Positions 48,621 to 57,700 of a DNA stretch of 64,000 bases are shown here, piece by piece. The notes below the pieces were generated by a model. It did not search any database. It saw nothing but the letters and a program-made list of their open reading frames with translations, and was not told where the DNA came from. The translations under genes and the position numbers were made by a program. Source of the DNA: Amycolatopsis sp. FBCC-B4732. Lineage in GTDB: Bacteria > Actinomycetota > Actinomycetes > Mycobacteriales > Pseudonocardiaceae. Where the stretch lies: contig NZ_CP095376.1 in NCBI RefSeq assembly GCF_023008405.1, forward strand, positions 9,838,501 to 9,902,500. Reading direction: 5' to 3'. Within the stretch, counting starts at the first letter, position 1; each line of letters begins with the position of its first letter.

Positions 48621-51134
48621 GTGCGGGCGTTGGTGGTGGGGGAGTCTGCCGAGCAGCACGCGCGACCACCTGCGCGGCGGGTGTTTCTCAGCCACACCAG
48701 CGAACTGGGTGAACTGCCGAAGCCGCGATCGTTCGTCGCAGCCGCGAAGGAGGCTGTGACCGCGGCCGGTGACGCGGTGATTGACATGTCCACCTTCACT
48801 GCCCGGGACGCGACACCCGAACAGCTTGACAAGACAAAGCTCGCCGACGCCGACATCTACGTGTTGATCGCCGGCTTCCGCTACGGCACGCCGGTCTGGG
48901 ACCGTCCGGAAGTCTCTTACTGCGAGCAGGAATTCCAGATCGCCACTGACACCGGCTTATCCCGGCTGGTGTTCGTGCTGGCCGACGATACAGAGGGACC
49001 TCAAGAGTTGTTCCGGGATCTGCAGTACGGGGCCCGGCAGGAGGCGTTCCGGAAACGGCTTCACGACAGTGGCCTCACCGTCACCAAGGTGTCCTCACCG
49101 GGGCAGCTGGAAACAAAACTGCTGCAAGCACTCAATGAGCTCGACCGCCCGCAGCAGCCATCGATGCCTGCGGGCCGGATCTCGAACATCCCGGCCCGAA
49201 CTGTCATCTTCACCGGCCGCGACGAGCTGCTCATTGGGCTGCGCACGGCGTTGTGCGCGGGGCAGCCTGCGGTGGTGCAGGCGATGAACGGGATGGGCGG
49301 GGTCGGCAAGACGACCACCGCGATCGAATACGCCCACCGCCACGCCGAGGACTATGACGTGGCCTGGTGGGTGCCGTCGGAAGACTCGGATCTCGTCATT
49401 GGGCACCTCGCTGACCTGGCCCAGGCCCTGGACCTGTCGACCGGGCAGGACTCACCCGCGGTTGCAGTGGCCCGGCTGCGCGGGGCATTACAGTCCCGCA
49501 GTCGGTGGCTGGTGGTGTTCGATAACGCTGAAGACCCCGCCGCCCTGCGACCGTTGCTGCCTGCCGGGGGCGGGCACGTGATCATCACTTCCCGCAACCC
49601 CGACTGGGACGACATCGGTGCTTCGCTGTCGGTGCGGGAATTTGCCCGTCCCGAGTCGGTCGAGCTGTTGCGAGCTCGCTGTGACCGGCTCTCCGAGGCC
49701 GACGCCGACCGCATCGCCGACGCCCTGGGTGACCTTCCTCTGGCCGTGAACCAGGCGGCACGCCTGCTGGCGACAACTGGTCTGACCGCCGAGGGCTACT
49801 GCGAGCTGCTCGACGAGCGCATCCACGAACTGATGGCCCGCCATGAGAAAGGCAGCAGCTACCCCGTCTCGTTGACCGCGGCGTGGACGGTGTCGTTCGA
49901 CCAGCTCGCCCGCGACAACCCCGCCGCGCTGAACACCCTGACCATGGTGGCGTGGCTAGCCCCCGAACCGGTACCCCTCACCCTGCTCACCCACCAGCGC
50001 GGCGACGCCGGGGCCACCGCGCGGGATCCGCTGGCCTTCGCCGACGTCACTACCGTCCTGCGCAGCCGCGGCATGGCCGAGGTCACCACCACGACCATCC
50101 AGCTCCACCGGCTCCCCGCCGCACTCCTGCGGGCAAGCACCCGCGACGATGTCGTCACCGAGGACGATCGAGACTCGACCTGGCCGGTCACCGCAGTCCG
50201 CCTGTTACTTGCGGGTCTGCCCGACAATCCCTGGGCAAACCCGCCGAGCTGGCCGCGCTGGCGAGAGCTTCTACCGCATTTGCTGTTCGTGTGTGCCCCC
50301 CAGCGCGCATGGCGACGGGTGACAAGCGATGTCGCCTACCTGCTCGACCGCACCGCGTCCTATCTCCAGACCCGTGGGGACCCCCGTGCGGCAGTGCCAC
50401 TGTTTCAGCGGGGTTACGTACTTAGCAGGGATCTCCTCGGCGAGGACCACCCCAACACCTTCACCTCCGCGGGCAACCTCGCCCTCGACCTCAGGGAGCT
50501 GGGTGAGTATCAGCGGGCTCGTGAGTTGGACGAGGACACGCTCGCCCGAAGCCAACGTGTTCTGGGCGTGGATCATCCCAGCACCCTGACCTCTGCGGGC
50601 AACCTCGCCCTCGACCTCAGCCAGCTGGGTGAGTATCAGCGGGCTCGTGAGTTGAATGAGGACACGCTCGCCCGAAGCCAACGTGTTCTGGGCGTGGATC
50701 ATCCCAGCACTCTTATCTCCGCCTGCAACCTTGCCGCCGACCTCAGGGAGCTGGGTGAGTATCAGCGGGCTTGTGAGTTGGACGAGGACACGCTCGCGCG
50801 AAGCCAACGTGTTCTGGGCGTGGATCATCCCAGCACCCTCATCTCCGCGGGCAACCTCGCCATCAGCCTCAGGGAGCTGGGTGAGTATCAGCGGGCTTGT
50901 GAGTTGGACGAGGACACGCTCGCCCGCTTCAAACGTGTTCTGGGTGAGGATCACCCGCACACTCTCACCGCCGCCGGCAACCTTGCCGCCGACCTCAGGA
51001 AACTGGGTGAGTATCAGCGGGCTTGTGAGTTGGACGAGGACACTCGCCCGCCGCCAACGTGTTCTGGGCGTGGATCATCCCAGCACCCTCATCTCCGCGG
51101 GCAACCTCGCCATCAGCCTCAGGCAGTTGGGTGA
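48621..51134 (+). CDS. DUF4062/TIR-like - NB-ARC - TPR STAND protein (frameshifted C-terminus)
   Basis: A STAND-class signalling NTPase. The N-terminal domain (about 20-180, VFLSHTSELGELPKPRSF, ADIYVLIAGFRYGTP) resembles DUF4062, a TIR-like fold. The NB-ARC core has Walker A NGMGGVGKTTTA (Lys230), Walker B RWLVVFDNAED (Asp301), IITSRN and the GLPL-equivalent GDLPLAV. A winged-helix region follows, then 42-residue TPR units from about residue 600. Near 51043 a repeat lacks two bases (gacac-tcgcc against gacacgctcgcc), so the frame leaves the TPR and stops at 51134 after a Pro/Arg/His tail. Restoring GC would extend it to 51333. GTG at 48621 is tentative; a GTG at 48633 is better spaced from GAGAGG. 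Confidence 0.8.
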   Translation: MRALVVGESAEQHARPPARRVFLSHTSELGELPKPRSFVAAAKEAVTAAGDAVIDMSTFTARDATPEQLDKTKLADADIYVLIAGFRYGTPVWDRPEVSYCEQEFQIATDTGLSRLVFVLADDTEGPQELFRDLQYGARQEAFRKRLHDSGLTVTKVSSPGQLETKLLQALNELDRPQQPSMPAGRISNIPARTVIFTGRDELLIGLRTALCAGQPAVVQAMNGMGGVGKTTTAIEYAHRHAEDYDVAWWVPSEDSDLVIGHLADLAQALDLSTGQDSPAVAVARLRGALQSRSRWLVVFDNAEDPAALRPLLPAGGGHVIITSRNPDWDDIGASLSVREFARPESVELLRARCDRLSEADADRIADALGDLPLAVNQAARLLATTGLTAEGYCELLDERIHELMARHEKGSSYPVSLTAAWTVSFDQLARDNPAALNTLTMVAWLAPEPVPLTLLTHQRGDAGATARDPLAFADVTTVLRSRGMAEVTTTTIQLHRLPAALLRASTRDDVVTEDDRDSTWPVTAVRLLLAGLPDNPWANPPSWPRWRELLPHLLFVCAPQRAWRRVTSDVAYLLDRTASYLQTRGDPRAAVPLFQRGYVLSRDLLGEDHPNTFTSAGNLALDLRELGEYQRARELDEDTLARSQRVLGVDHPSTLTSAGNLALDLSQLGEYQRARELNEDTLARSQRVLGVDHPSTLISACNLAADLRELGEYQRACELDEDTLARSQRVLGVDHPSTLISAGNLAISLRELGEYQRACELDEDTLARFKRVLGEDHPHTLTAAGNLAADLRKLGEYQRACELDEDTRPPPTCSGRGSSQHPHLRGQPRHQPQAVG

Positions 51135-51252
51135 GTATCAGCGGGCTCGTGAGTTGGACGAGGACACACTCGCCCGCTTTAAACGGGTCTTGGGTGAGGA
51201 CCACCCTGACACCGTCATCGCCGCCAGCAACCTCGCCGCTGGCCTCAGGTAT
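50499..51252 (+). repeat. Six near-identical 126-bp tandem repeats encoding TPR units
   Basis: Units begin at 50499, 50625, 50751, 50877, 51003 and 51127, each at the Leu codon of LGEYQRA-ELDEDT. The first 85 bp or so of units are almost identical at the DNA level, including synonymous positions, implying recent duplication or gene conversion. Unit five is 124 bp because of the 2-bp deletion. Confidence 0.9.
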
Positions 51253-51333
51253 AGGCCGGACCCGGAGCTGGACGAAGACACCCACACCCGCCGCCAACGT
51301 GCCTCAGATAGCGATGATCCCGAGCCCTCCTAG
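51040..51333 (+). pseudogene. Out-of-frame C-terminal TPR remainder of the STAND gene
   Basis: In the +1-shifted frame the TPR consensus resumes (RRQRVLGVDHPSTLIS, then one full unit and a divergent end RRQRASDSDDPEPS) and stops at TAG 51331-51333. This stretch would be translated only if the 2-bp deletion were corrected, bypassed by frameshifting, or if it is a sequencing error. Confidence 0.7.
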
Positions 51334-51605
51334 GCGGTCGCATAACTCCGGGCGTTCCTAATGCGTTCCCACATGTCTCCGGCAGGCGGTCGTGAAGCCT
51401 GCATCTGCCCAGCTCAGAACCGTCATACGCCGCTGAAAGTGGTCAAATTTTGGGAGGCGGGCGTCACAGCCGCCAGACGAAGCTCGCCAGCTGGCGACGG
51501 GTGTGCGCACCTTCCCGGCGTCGACCGCAGGAGCGCGAGAACACCCCGCGCAGTGCGCACCTCGTGGCCGAGAACCGCCCTCGTGACGGAATCCGCAGTC
51601 TGCTT

Positions 51606-51617
51606 GATCACGTGATC
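51606..51617. promoter_or_regulatory. 12-bp palindrome upstream of the MFS gene
   Basis: GATCACGTGATC is self-complementary and lies 77 bp upstream of the MFS start. It may be an operator; there is no second copy in view. Confidence 0.3.
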
Positions 51618-51682
51618 GCCGGAAAGCAAGACCCAGGCGTAATTGCGCAACAATGAGGAATAGCTCGGCCTAATGGCGGTAC

Positions 51683-51688
51683 TACCGT
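51683..51688 (+). promoter_or_regulatory. -10 of a leaderless promoter
   Basis: TACCGT ends 6 bp before the ATG at 51695, matching the spacing at 5618 and 23075. No clear -35 is visible. Confidence 0.45.
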
Positions 51689-51694
51689 CGGTCC

Positions 51695-52894
51695 ATGACG
51701 GAAATCGTGACGAAGACCACGACGACACGCACGCGGGCCATGGGGGTGCTGTTCACCGGCGCCGCGGCGTTGAACACCGCCGTCACCGGGGCCACAACGG
51801 TCAGTACCCTCATCGCCTCCGACTCCCACGGGGACGGGTGGAGCGGGATTCCCAACGCGGCAGTGGTCGCCGGGACTGCGTTCGGGGCGCTTTACCTCGG
51901 GGTGCTCATCGGGAAAAAGGGCGCTCGGACCTCCTTGAAACTCGTTTACGGCGTCGCCGCTTTCGGGGGGCTCGTCGCTTTCCTCGGTGGGGTGTTCGGC
52001 AATCTGCTGCTCCTGCTGCCCGGGCTCGCGCTGCTCGGGATCGGGAACGGGGCCGCCGGGCTGGTGCGGTACACCGCCGCCGAGCTCTACCCCGACAACC
52101 GGAAGGGGTTTGCTCTTTCGCTCATCGTCTGGGCCGGGACCATCGGGGCCATTGCCGGGCCCGCCCTGCTCGAACCGGCTGCCACCACCGCCGGGTTCTT
52201 CGGGTTGCCCAGCACCTCCGGGGCGATCGGGTTCGCCGCGCTGCTGTGCACCATCGCGCTCCTGGCCAGCGCCACCATGCCGAAAGCCGCGTTCCCCGCT
52301 CAGGGGCCGCAGCGGCCGCCGTTGACGTTCGCTCGGGTGGCCGCCGCGCTGAAACGGCGGGTCGTGCTGGTTCCGCTCGTCTCGATGACCGCCGCGCACG
52401 TGACCATGGTGACCGTCATGACGATGACGCCGTTGCAGCTGCACCGGCAGGGGCACGGGCTCGAGGTCGTCGGTTACGTGCTCAGCGCGCACATGATCGG
52501 CATGTTCGCCCTCGCCCCGCTGTCCGGGAAGATCGCCGACCGGATCGGCGGGCGGGCCACGATCACCGCGGGGGTCGGGGTGCTGGTGCTCGCCGCGGTG
52601 ACCGTGATCGCCGCGCCGACGTCGCACACCGCCGGGTTGCCGCTGGCGTTGTTCCTGCTCGGCTACGGGTGGAACCTGGTGTTCGTCGGGTCGAGCGCCC
52701 TGCTGAGCCGGAGCCTCGAGGACGCCGAACGCACTCAGCTGCAGGGCGTCATCGACGCGCTGGTGTGGAGCGCTTCCGGGCTCGGCGGCATCATCGCCGG
52801 CGGTCTGTTCGGGCTCGGCGGGTACGCGCTCGTGGCCGGTGTCGCCGCGGTGCTCGCGCTCACTCCGCTCACCCTGGTCGCCCGGCGGGGCTGA
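51695..52894 (+). CDS. MFS transporter
   Basis: A 399-residue transporter with about 12 membrane segments. The MFS-type loop after segment 2 is weak (GKKGARTSLKLVYG), while the loop in the second half is classical (GKIADRIGGRATI). A short polar N-terminus MTEIVTKTTTTRTRAMG precedes segment 1. Substrate unknown; drug or metabolite export is most common for this type. The ATG lies at the predicted transcription start. It is convergent with the DUF305 gene, 1 bp apart. Confidence 0.87.
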   Translation: MTEIVTKTTTTRTRAMGVLFTGAAALNTAVTGATTVSTLIASDSHGDGWSGIPNAAVVAGTAFGALYLGVLIGKKGARTSLKLVYGVAAFGGLVAFLGGVFGNLLLLLPGLALLGIGNGAAGLVRYTAAELYPDNRKGFALSLIVWAGTIGAIAGPALLEPAATTAGFFGLPSTSGAIGFAALLCTIALLASATMPKAAFPAQGPQRPPLTFARVAAALKRRVVLVPLVSMTAAHVTMVTVMTMTPLQLHRQGHGLEVVGYVLSAHMIGMFALAPLSGKIADRIGGRATITAGVGVLVLAAVTVIAAPTSHTAGLPLALFLLGYGWNLVFVGSSALLSRSLEDAERTQLQGVIDALVWSASGLGGIIAGGLFGLGGYALVAGVAAVLALTPLTLVARRG

Positions 52895-52895
52895 C

Positions 52896-53594
52896 TCAGG
52901 GGAGCGGCTGGGCGCCCCGGTTCGACAGCATCAGCTTCATCTGGTCCATCTCCGCGCCCTGCGACGTCAGGATGCTCCGGATGAGCGCCTGCAACGCCGT
53001 CAGGTTCGAATGGGCCGCCGCGTACTGGGCCATCGACGTGCCGCCCTGGTGGTGGCGGAGCATCAGCTGGAGGAAGTACACGTCCAGCTGCTTGCCCGAC
53101 AGCGAACGCAGCTTCGCCAGCTCGGCCTCGGTCGCCATGCCCGGCATCAGCGGGCCGGCGCCGGGGTTGAGCGACGACGTCCCCATCGTCATCCCGTCGT
53201 GGCCCTGCATCGGCTCCGTCATCCACTTCATCGGGGCGCCGATGGGCTGCTCGGGCTGGTCCCACAGCATGAGCCAGCCCTTCATGCGGCCGACCTGCTC
53301 CAGCTGCGTGCGCTCGATGTCGAACGCCAGCTGGCGGATCTCCGGGTCGGTCGAGTGGTCACGCGCCCAGCCGGCCATCGTGACGGCCTGCAGGTGGTGC
53401 GTCGACATGTCCTGCGCGAAGCCGACCTCGACGGACCCGGCTGCCGGGGTGGCAGCCGGGGCGTCGTCGATGGCGCGGGTCAGGAACATCCCCGCGGTCG
53501 CGCCGATCAGCAGGACCGCGAGGAGCGTTCCGCCGATGATCACCCAGCGCGACCACGTGGGCTGCTCCGTGGCCTCGGCTTCTTCGGAACTCAC
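52896..53594 (-). CDS. DUF305-domain membrane-anchored protein
   Basis: A 232-residue protein with one N-terminal membrane segment (about 18-40) and an exported ferritin-like DUF305 domain. The paired His motifs DMSTHHLQAVTMA and LMLRHHQGGTSMA are the family signature, and several Met-rich segments (MQGHDGMTMG) suggest metal, possibly copper, binding. GTG at 53594 overlaps the stop of the DUF3105 gene by 4 bp; the two form an operon as in many actinomycetes. Confidence 0.9.
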   Translation of the reverse strand: MSSEEAEATEQPTWSRWVIIGGTLLAVLLIGATAGMFLTRAIDDAPAATPAAGSVEVGFAQDMSTHHLQAVTMAGWARDHSTDPEIRQLAFDIERTQLEQVGRMKGWLMLWDQPEQPIGAPMKWMTEPMQGHDGMTMGTSSLNPGAGPLMPGMATEAELAKLRSLSGKQLDVYFLQLMLRHHQGGTSMAQYAAAHSNLTALQALIRSILTSQGAEMDQMKLMLSNRGAQPLP

Positions 53595-54436
53595 TTGGTC
53601 GGCGTGCCCGGCGCGGGTGCGGACGGCTGCTGGCTCATGCCGCCGTTCTGGTCGGCCTGGGCGTTCGGCGTGCCCTTGTAGTCCATCGGCTTCGCGTCCG
53701 GGCCCGGCTTCGACGGGTCGAACGGCGGCGGGTTGTCCGGGTCGAACTGACCCGCTCCGAGCGCGTCGCAGGACGCGCCGACCTCGGGGTAGACGCCGTT
53801 CGGGTTGCTCCGCAGCGCCGCGATGAACTCGTCGATGCGCGCGTCGTCGGCCTTGTCCACCTTCAGCTGGTGGCCCCAGGACTGCAGCGAGATCGGCTTG
53901 TCCAGGCCCGGGTACGGCGACATCATCGTGTACGGCTTGCCCTCGACGCGGACCCTGAGCAGGTTCAGCGCGTCACCGGTGATCTGCTGCGGGTTGTAGG
54001 CGATCCAGACGGCGCCGTGCTCGAGGCCGTGCACCATGTTCTCGGTGCGGACGGCGTTCGGGTACACGGTGCCGGTGCAGGTGGCCCAGTACCCGTCGTG
54101 CGGGCCGCCGAACGGCGGGGTCTTGTCGTAGGCGACGCGCTCGGTGGGGAGCACGTGCACGCTGCCGGTGTAGGTCGCGGTCACCACGCCGGGGATGCGC
54201 TTGGAGGGGTCCGGGTCGGACGCCGTCGGCGCGAACGAAGCGGCAGCGGCCTCGCGGTCGGACTGCTCGCGTTTCGGCGCGGACGCCACCATGTAGTAGG
54301 TGATCACGGCGGCGGCCAGTGCGACGATGGCCACGACGGCGATGATCGTGCCCCAGGGCGTGCCCTTCTTGCTCACCACGGAACCGCGGGCCGCCTTCAC
54401 CGCCGACCCCTTTTTCCGAGTTGTCCCGTTCGCCAT
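53591..54436 (-). CDS. DUF3105-domain membrane-anchored protein
   Basis: A 281-residue protein with a basic N-terminus, one membrane segment (about 30-50) and an exported DUF3105 domain (about 95-225; PPFGGPHDGYWATCTGTVY, HGLEHGAVWIAYNP, SLQSWGHQLKV). A Pro/Gly/Gln-rich tail ends it. Conserved His in HGLEHG may bind metal. Function is unknown; it is regularly paired with DUF305 and located beside argS in actinomycetes. It is divergent from argS over a 160-bp gap. Confidence 0.9.
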   Translation of the reverse strand: MANGTTRKKGSAVKAARGSVVSKKGTPWGTIIAVVAIVALAAAVITYYMVASAPKREQSDREAAAASFAPTASDPDPSKRIPGVVTATYTGSVHVLPTERVAYDKTPPFGGPHDGYWATCTGTVYPNAVRTENMVHGLEHGAVWIAYNPQQITGDALNLLRVRVEGKPYTMMSPYPGLDKPISLQSWGHQLKVDKADDARIDEFIAALRSNPNGVYPEVGASCDALGAGQFDPDNPPPFDPSKPGPDAKPMDYKGTPNAQADQNGGMSQQPSAPAPGTPTK

Positions 54437-54583
54437 GGCTCCCGCGTTCTCCCTCTGGTGGCTGCGGACGGATTCCCGCCCGGGCCAGTGTAGAGACCAC
54501 GCGTCTGATCACCGTTAACGCCTCACGTGGATGCCCATCGTGACATCCCCGAGACCGATGAAAGCGCCCGACCAGGGCACACC

Positions 54584-54589
54584 TAGAAT
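54584..54589 (+). promoter_or_regulatory. -10 of the argS operon (leaderless)
   Basis: TAGAAT ends 7 bp before the GTG start at 54597, so transcription should begin at the start codon. It heads the five-gene operon argS to thrB. Confidence 0.55.
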
Positions 54590-54596
54590 TCGGCAG

Positions 54597-56261
54597 GTGA
54601 CTCCCGCCGCTCTCGCCGACCTGGTCCGCAGCTCCGCCGTGCAGGTACTGACCGCACGCGGCATCGACGACGCCGTTCTGCCGGAGCAGGTGACCATCGA
54701 ACGCCCGCGCAACCCCGATCACGGCGACTACGCGACGAACATCGCCCTCCAGGTGGCCAAGAAGGCCGGGCTGAAGCCGCGCGAGTTCGCCGAGGCGCTC
54801 GCCGAAGCGGTCTCGGCGGACGACGGCGTCGCCTCGGCCGAGGTCGCGGGACCCGGCTTCCTCAACTTCCGGCTCGCCGCGGCCGCGCAGGGCGACATCG
54901 TGCGCCAGGTGCTCGACGCCGGCGCCGCGTTCGGCCGCGGCGACGCGCTGGCCGGCACGAAGATCAACCTCGAGTTCGTCTCGGCGAACCCGACCGGCCC
55001 GATCCACCTCGGCGGCACCCGCTGGGCCGCAGTCGGCGACGCGCTGGGCCGCGTGCTCGGCGCGCAGGGCGGTGAGGTCACCCGCGAGTACTACTTCAAC
55101 GACGCCGGCGCGCAGATCGACCGGTTCGTCCGGTCCCTGATCGCCGCCGCGAAGGGCGAGCCCGCGCCGGAGGACGGCTACGCGGGCGGCTACATCAACG
55201 ACATCGCCGCCGAGGTTATCAAGGCCGAGCCGAGCGCGCTGTCGCTGCCCGAAGAGCAGCGCCACGAGACGTTCCGCCGGATCGGCATCGAGCTGATGTT
55301 CACCGAGATCAAGCAGAGCCTGCACGAGTTCGGCACCGACTTCGACGTCTACTTCCACGAGAACTCGCTGCACGAGTCCGGCGCGGTCGACGCCGCCGTC
55401 CAGCAGCTGAAGGACTCCGGGAACCTGTACTTCGACGAAGGCGCCTGGTGGCTCAAGTCGTCGGAGTACGGCGACGACAAGGACCGCGTCGTCATCAAGC
55501 AGGACGGCAACCCGGCCTACATCGCCGGTGACCTGGCCTACTTCAAGGACAAGCGCAACCGCGGCTTCGACCTGTGCATCTACATGCTCGGCGCCGACCA
55601 CCACGGCTACATCGCCCGGCTCAAGGCCGCGGCGGCCGCGTTCGGCGACGACCCGGCCACGGTCGAGGTGCTGATCGGCCAGATGGTCAACCTGGTCAGC
55701 GACGGCAAGCCGGTCCGGATGTCCAAGCGCGCGGGCACCGTGATCACCATGGAGGACCTCGTCGAGGCCGTCGGCGTCGACCCGGCCCGCTACGAGCTGA
55801 TCCGCTACTCGGTGGACTCCACCTTGGACGTCGACTTGGACCTGCTTCGCAAGCACTCCAACGACAACCCCGTCTACTACGTCCAGTACGCGCACGCGCG
55901 GCTGGCGTCCCTGCAGCGCAACGCCGCCGATTTGGGCATCAAGTCCGCTGGGTCCTCATCGGACGTCGACTTCGGAGTGTTGACGCTGCCCGCCGAGGGC
56001 GACCTGATCCGCACCATCGGCGAATTCCCGGAAACCGTGCGCCGCGCCGCCGACATGCGGGAGCCGCACCGGATCGCGCGCTACCTCGAAGAACTCGCGG
56101 GCGCCTACCACAAGTTCTACACCGTGGGCCGCGTGCTGCCCATGGGCGACGAAGAGGCGACCCCTCTCACGTACGCCCGGCTCGCGCTGTGCGAGGCCGC
56201 CCGCCAGGTGCTGGCGAACGGCCTCGCCCTCCTCGGTGTCTCCGCTCCGGAACGGATGTAA
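54597..56261 (+). CDS. argS: Arginyl-tRNA synthetase
   Basis: A 554-residue class Ia synthetase charging tRNA-Arg. The HIGH-like motif is [12 protein letters not shown] (about residues 127-138), and the KMSKS equivalent is RMSKRAGT (about 373). N-terminal Add1 domain (about 1-90) and C-terminal DALR domain with [20 protein letters not shown] context are present. GTG at 54597 is preferred to an upstream in-frame ATG because of TAGAAT just before it. lysA follows after 3 bp. Confidence 0.96.
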   Translation: MTPAALADLVRSSAVQVLTARGIDDAVLPEQVTIERPRNPDHGDYATNIALQVAKKAGLKPREFAEALAEAVSADDGVASAEVAGPGFLNFRLAAAAQGDIVRQVLDAGAAFGRGDALAGTKINLEFVSANPTGPIHLGGTRWAAVGDALGRVLGAQGGEVTREYYFNDAGAQIDRFVRSLIAAAKGEPAPEDGYAGGYINDIAAEVIKAEPSALSLPEEQRHETFRRIGIELMFTEIKQSLHEFGTDFDVYFHENSLHESGAVDAAVQQLKDSGNLYFDEGAWWLKSSEYGDDKDRVVIKQDGNPAYIAGDLAYFKDKRNRGFDLCIYMLGADHHGYIARLKAAAAAFGDDPATVEVLIGQMVNLVSDGKPVRMSKRAGTVITMEDLVEAVGVDPARYELIRYSVDSTLDVDLDLLRKHSNDNPVYYVQYAHARLASLQRNAADLGIKSAGSSSDVDFGVLTLPAEGDLIRTIGEFPETVRRAADMREPHRIARYLEELAGAYHKFYTVGRVLPMGDEEATPLTYARLALCEAARQVLANGLALLGVSAPERM

Positions 56262-56264
56262 GAA

Positions 56265-57695
56265 ATGGCGCACCCCGCGGGCCCCAGGCACGCCGACGTC
56301 TACCCCCACGCCGACACCTCCGGGCTGCAGCCGTCCGGGGTCGAGGAACTCGACAAGCTGCCCGCGAAAGTGTGGCCGCGCAACACCTTCCGCGCCCACG
56401 ACGGCGTCGTCCGGATCGCCGGCGTCGACGTCCGCGAGCTGGCCGAACAGCACGGCACGCCGCTGTTCGTGGTCGACGAAGCCGACTTCAAGTCCCGGTG
56501 CGCGGACTACGCCGAGGCGTTCGACGACCCCTCGCTCGTGCACTACGCGTCCAAGGCGTTCCTCTCCATCGAGATCGCCCGCTGGGTGGCCGAGCAGGGG
56601 CTGAGCCTCGACGTCTGCAGCGGCGGCGAGCTCGCCGTGGCGCAGCGCGCGAACTTCCCGGCCGAGCGGATCACCTTCCACGGCAACAACAAGTCGCCCG
56701 CGGAGCTGGAAGCCGCGGTCGTCGCGGGCGTCGGCACGGTGGTGCTCGACTCCTACTACGAGATCGCGCGGCTGGCCGACATCGCCGCCGGCCACGACGT
56801 CGTGCAGCCGGTGCTGATCCGGGTGACCGTCGGCGTCGAGGCGCACACCCACGAGTTCATCGCGACCGCGCACGAGGACCAGAAGTTCGGCTTCTCGCTG
56901 GCGGGTGGCGACGCCGCCGAAGCGGTCCGCCGGGTGCTCAACGCGCCTTCGCTCAAGCTCGTCGGCCTGCACAGCCACATCGGTTCGCAGATCTTCGACG
57001 CCGACGGCTTCGAGGTGGCCGCCCGCCGCGTCGTCGGGCTGCTCGCCGACCTGGCCAAGGAGCACGGCCCGGAGCTGCTCGACCAGCTGAGCCTGGTCGA
57101 CCTCGGCGGTGGCTTCGGCATCGCCTACACCGAGAAGGACAACCCGCCGCCGCCCGCGCAGATGATCACGCAGATCCGCGAGATCGTCCGCAAGGAGTGC
57201 GCGTACGCGGGCCTGCCGGTACCGCGCATCGCCGGCGAGCCGGGCCGCGCGATCGCCGGTCCGGGCACGATCACGCTGTACGAGGTCGGCACCATCAAGG
57301 ACGTCTCGCTGGGTGACGACGCGGTCCGCCGGTACGTCAGCGTCGACGGCGGGATGAGCGACAACATCCGGACCGCGCTCTACGACGCGGTGTACGACGT
57401 CCGGCTGGTTTCCCGGTCCGCGGGCGACAACGAGCAGCCGGTACCCGCCGTGCTGTCCCGGGTCGTGGGAAAACACTGTGAATCCGGCGACATCGTCGTA
57501 CGAGACTGCTGGCTGCCCGACACCCTGGCTCCCGGCGACCTGCTGGCCGTCGCGGCGACCGGCGCCTACTGCTACTCGATGGCGAGCAGCTACAACCGGC
57601 AGCCGCGCCCGGCCGTGGTCGCCGTGCGCAACGGCAGCGCCCGGCTGCTGCTGCGGCGGGAGACGACCGACGACATGCTCCGCCTGGAGGTCTGA
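56265..57695 (+). CDS. lysA: Diaminopimelate decarboxylase
   Basis: A 476-residue PLP enzyme decarboxylating meso-diaminopimelate to lysine. The PLP Lys is Lys97 (HYASKAFLS). LHSHIGSQI and the Gly-rich VDLGGGFG hold the phosphate, EPGRAIAGP and CESGD (second-chain active-site Cys) are intact. It starts 3 bp after argS and ends 5 bp before hom. The argS-lysA-hom-thrC-thrB order is a common actinobacterial operon. Confidence 0.97.
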   Translation: MAHPAGPRHADVYPHADTSGLQPSGVEELDKLPAKVWPRNTFRAHDGVVRIAGVDVRELAEQHGTPLFVVDEADFKSRCADYAEAFDDPSLVHYASKAFLSIEIARWVAEQGLSLDVCSGGELAVAQRANFPAERITFHGNNKSPAELEAAVVAGVGTVVLDSYYEIARLADIAAGHDVVQPVLIRVTVGVEAHTHEFIATAHEDQKFGFSLAGGDAAEAVRRVLNAPSLKLVGLHSHIGSQIFDADGFEVAARRVVGLLADLAKEHGPELLDQLSLVDLGGGFGIAYTEKDNPPPPAQMITQIREIVRKECAYAGLPVPRIAGEPGRAIAGPGTITLYEVGTIKDVSLGDDAVRRYVSVDGGMSDNIRTALYDAVYDVRLVSRSAGDNEQPVPAVLSRVVGKHCESGDIVVRDCWLPDTLAPGDLLAVAATGAYCYSMASSYNRQPRPAVVAVRNGSARLLLRRETTDDMLRLEV

Positions 57696-57700
57696 ACACA

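Larger units (their letters stand above)
51334..51694. other. Spacer between STAND gene and MFS gene
   Basis: No convincing gene in 361 bp. Short frames on both strands lack consistent codon bias. One minus frame (to 51423) encodes SGDHVIKQTADSVTRAVLGH, possibly a decayed gene. Perfect palindrome GATCACGTGATC lies at 51606-51617. Confidence 0.5.

Noticed and set aside
50271..50960. Repetitive minus-strand frame through the TPR repeats
   Set aside because: It is generated by the plus-strand repeats in reverse; the plus frame matches the TPR family.
50499..51252. CRISPR-like array
   Set aside because: The 126-bp units are contiguous coding repeats without unique spacers, and no cas genes are near.
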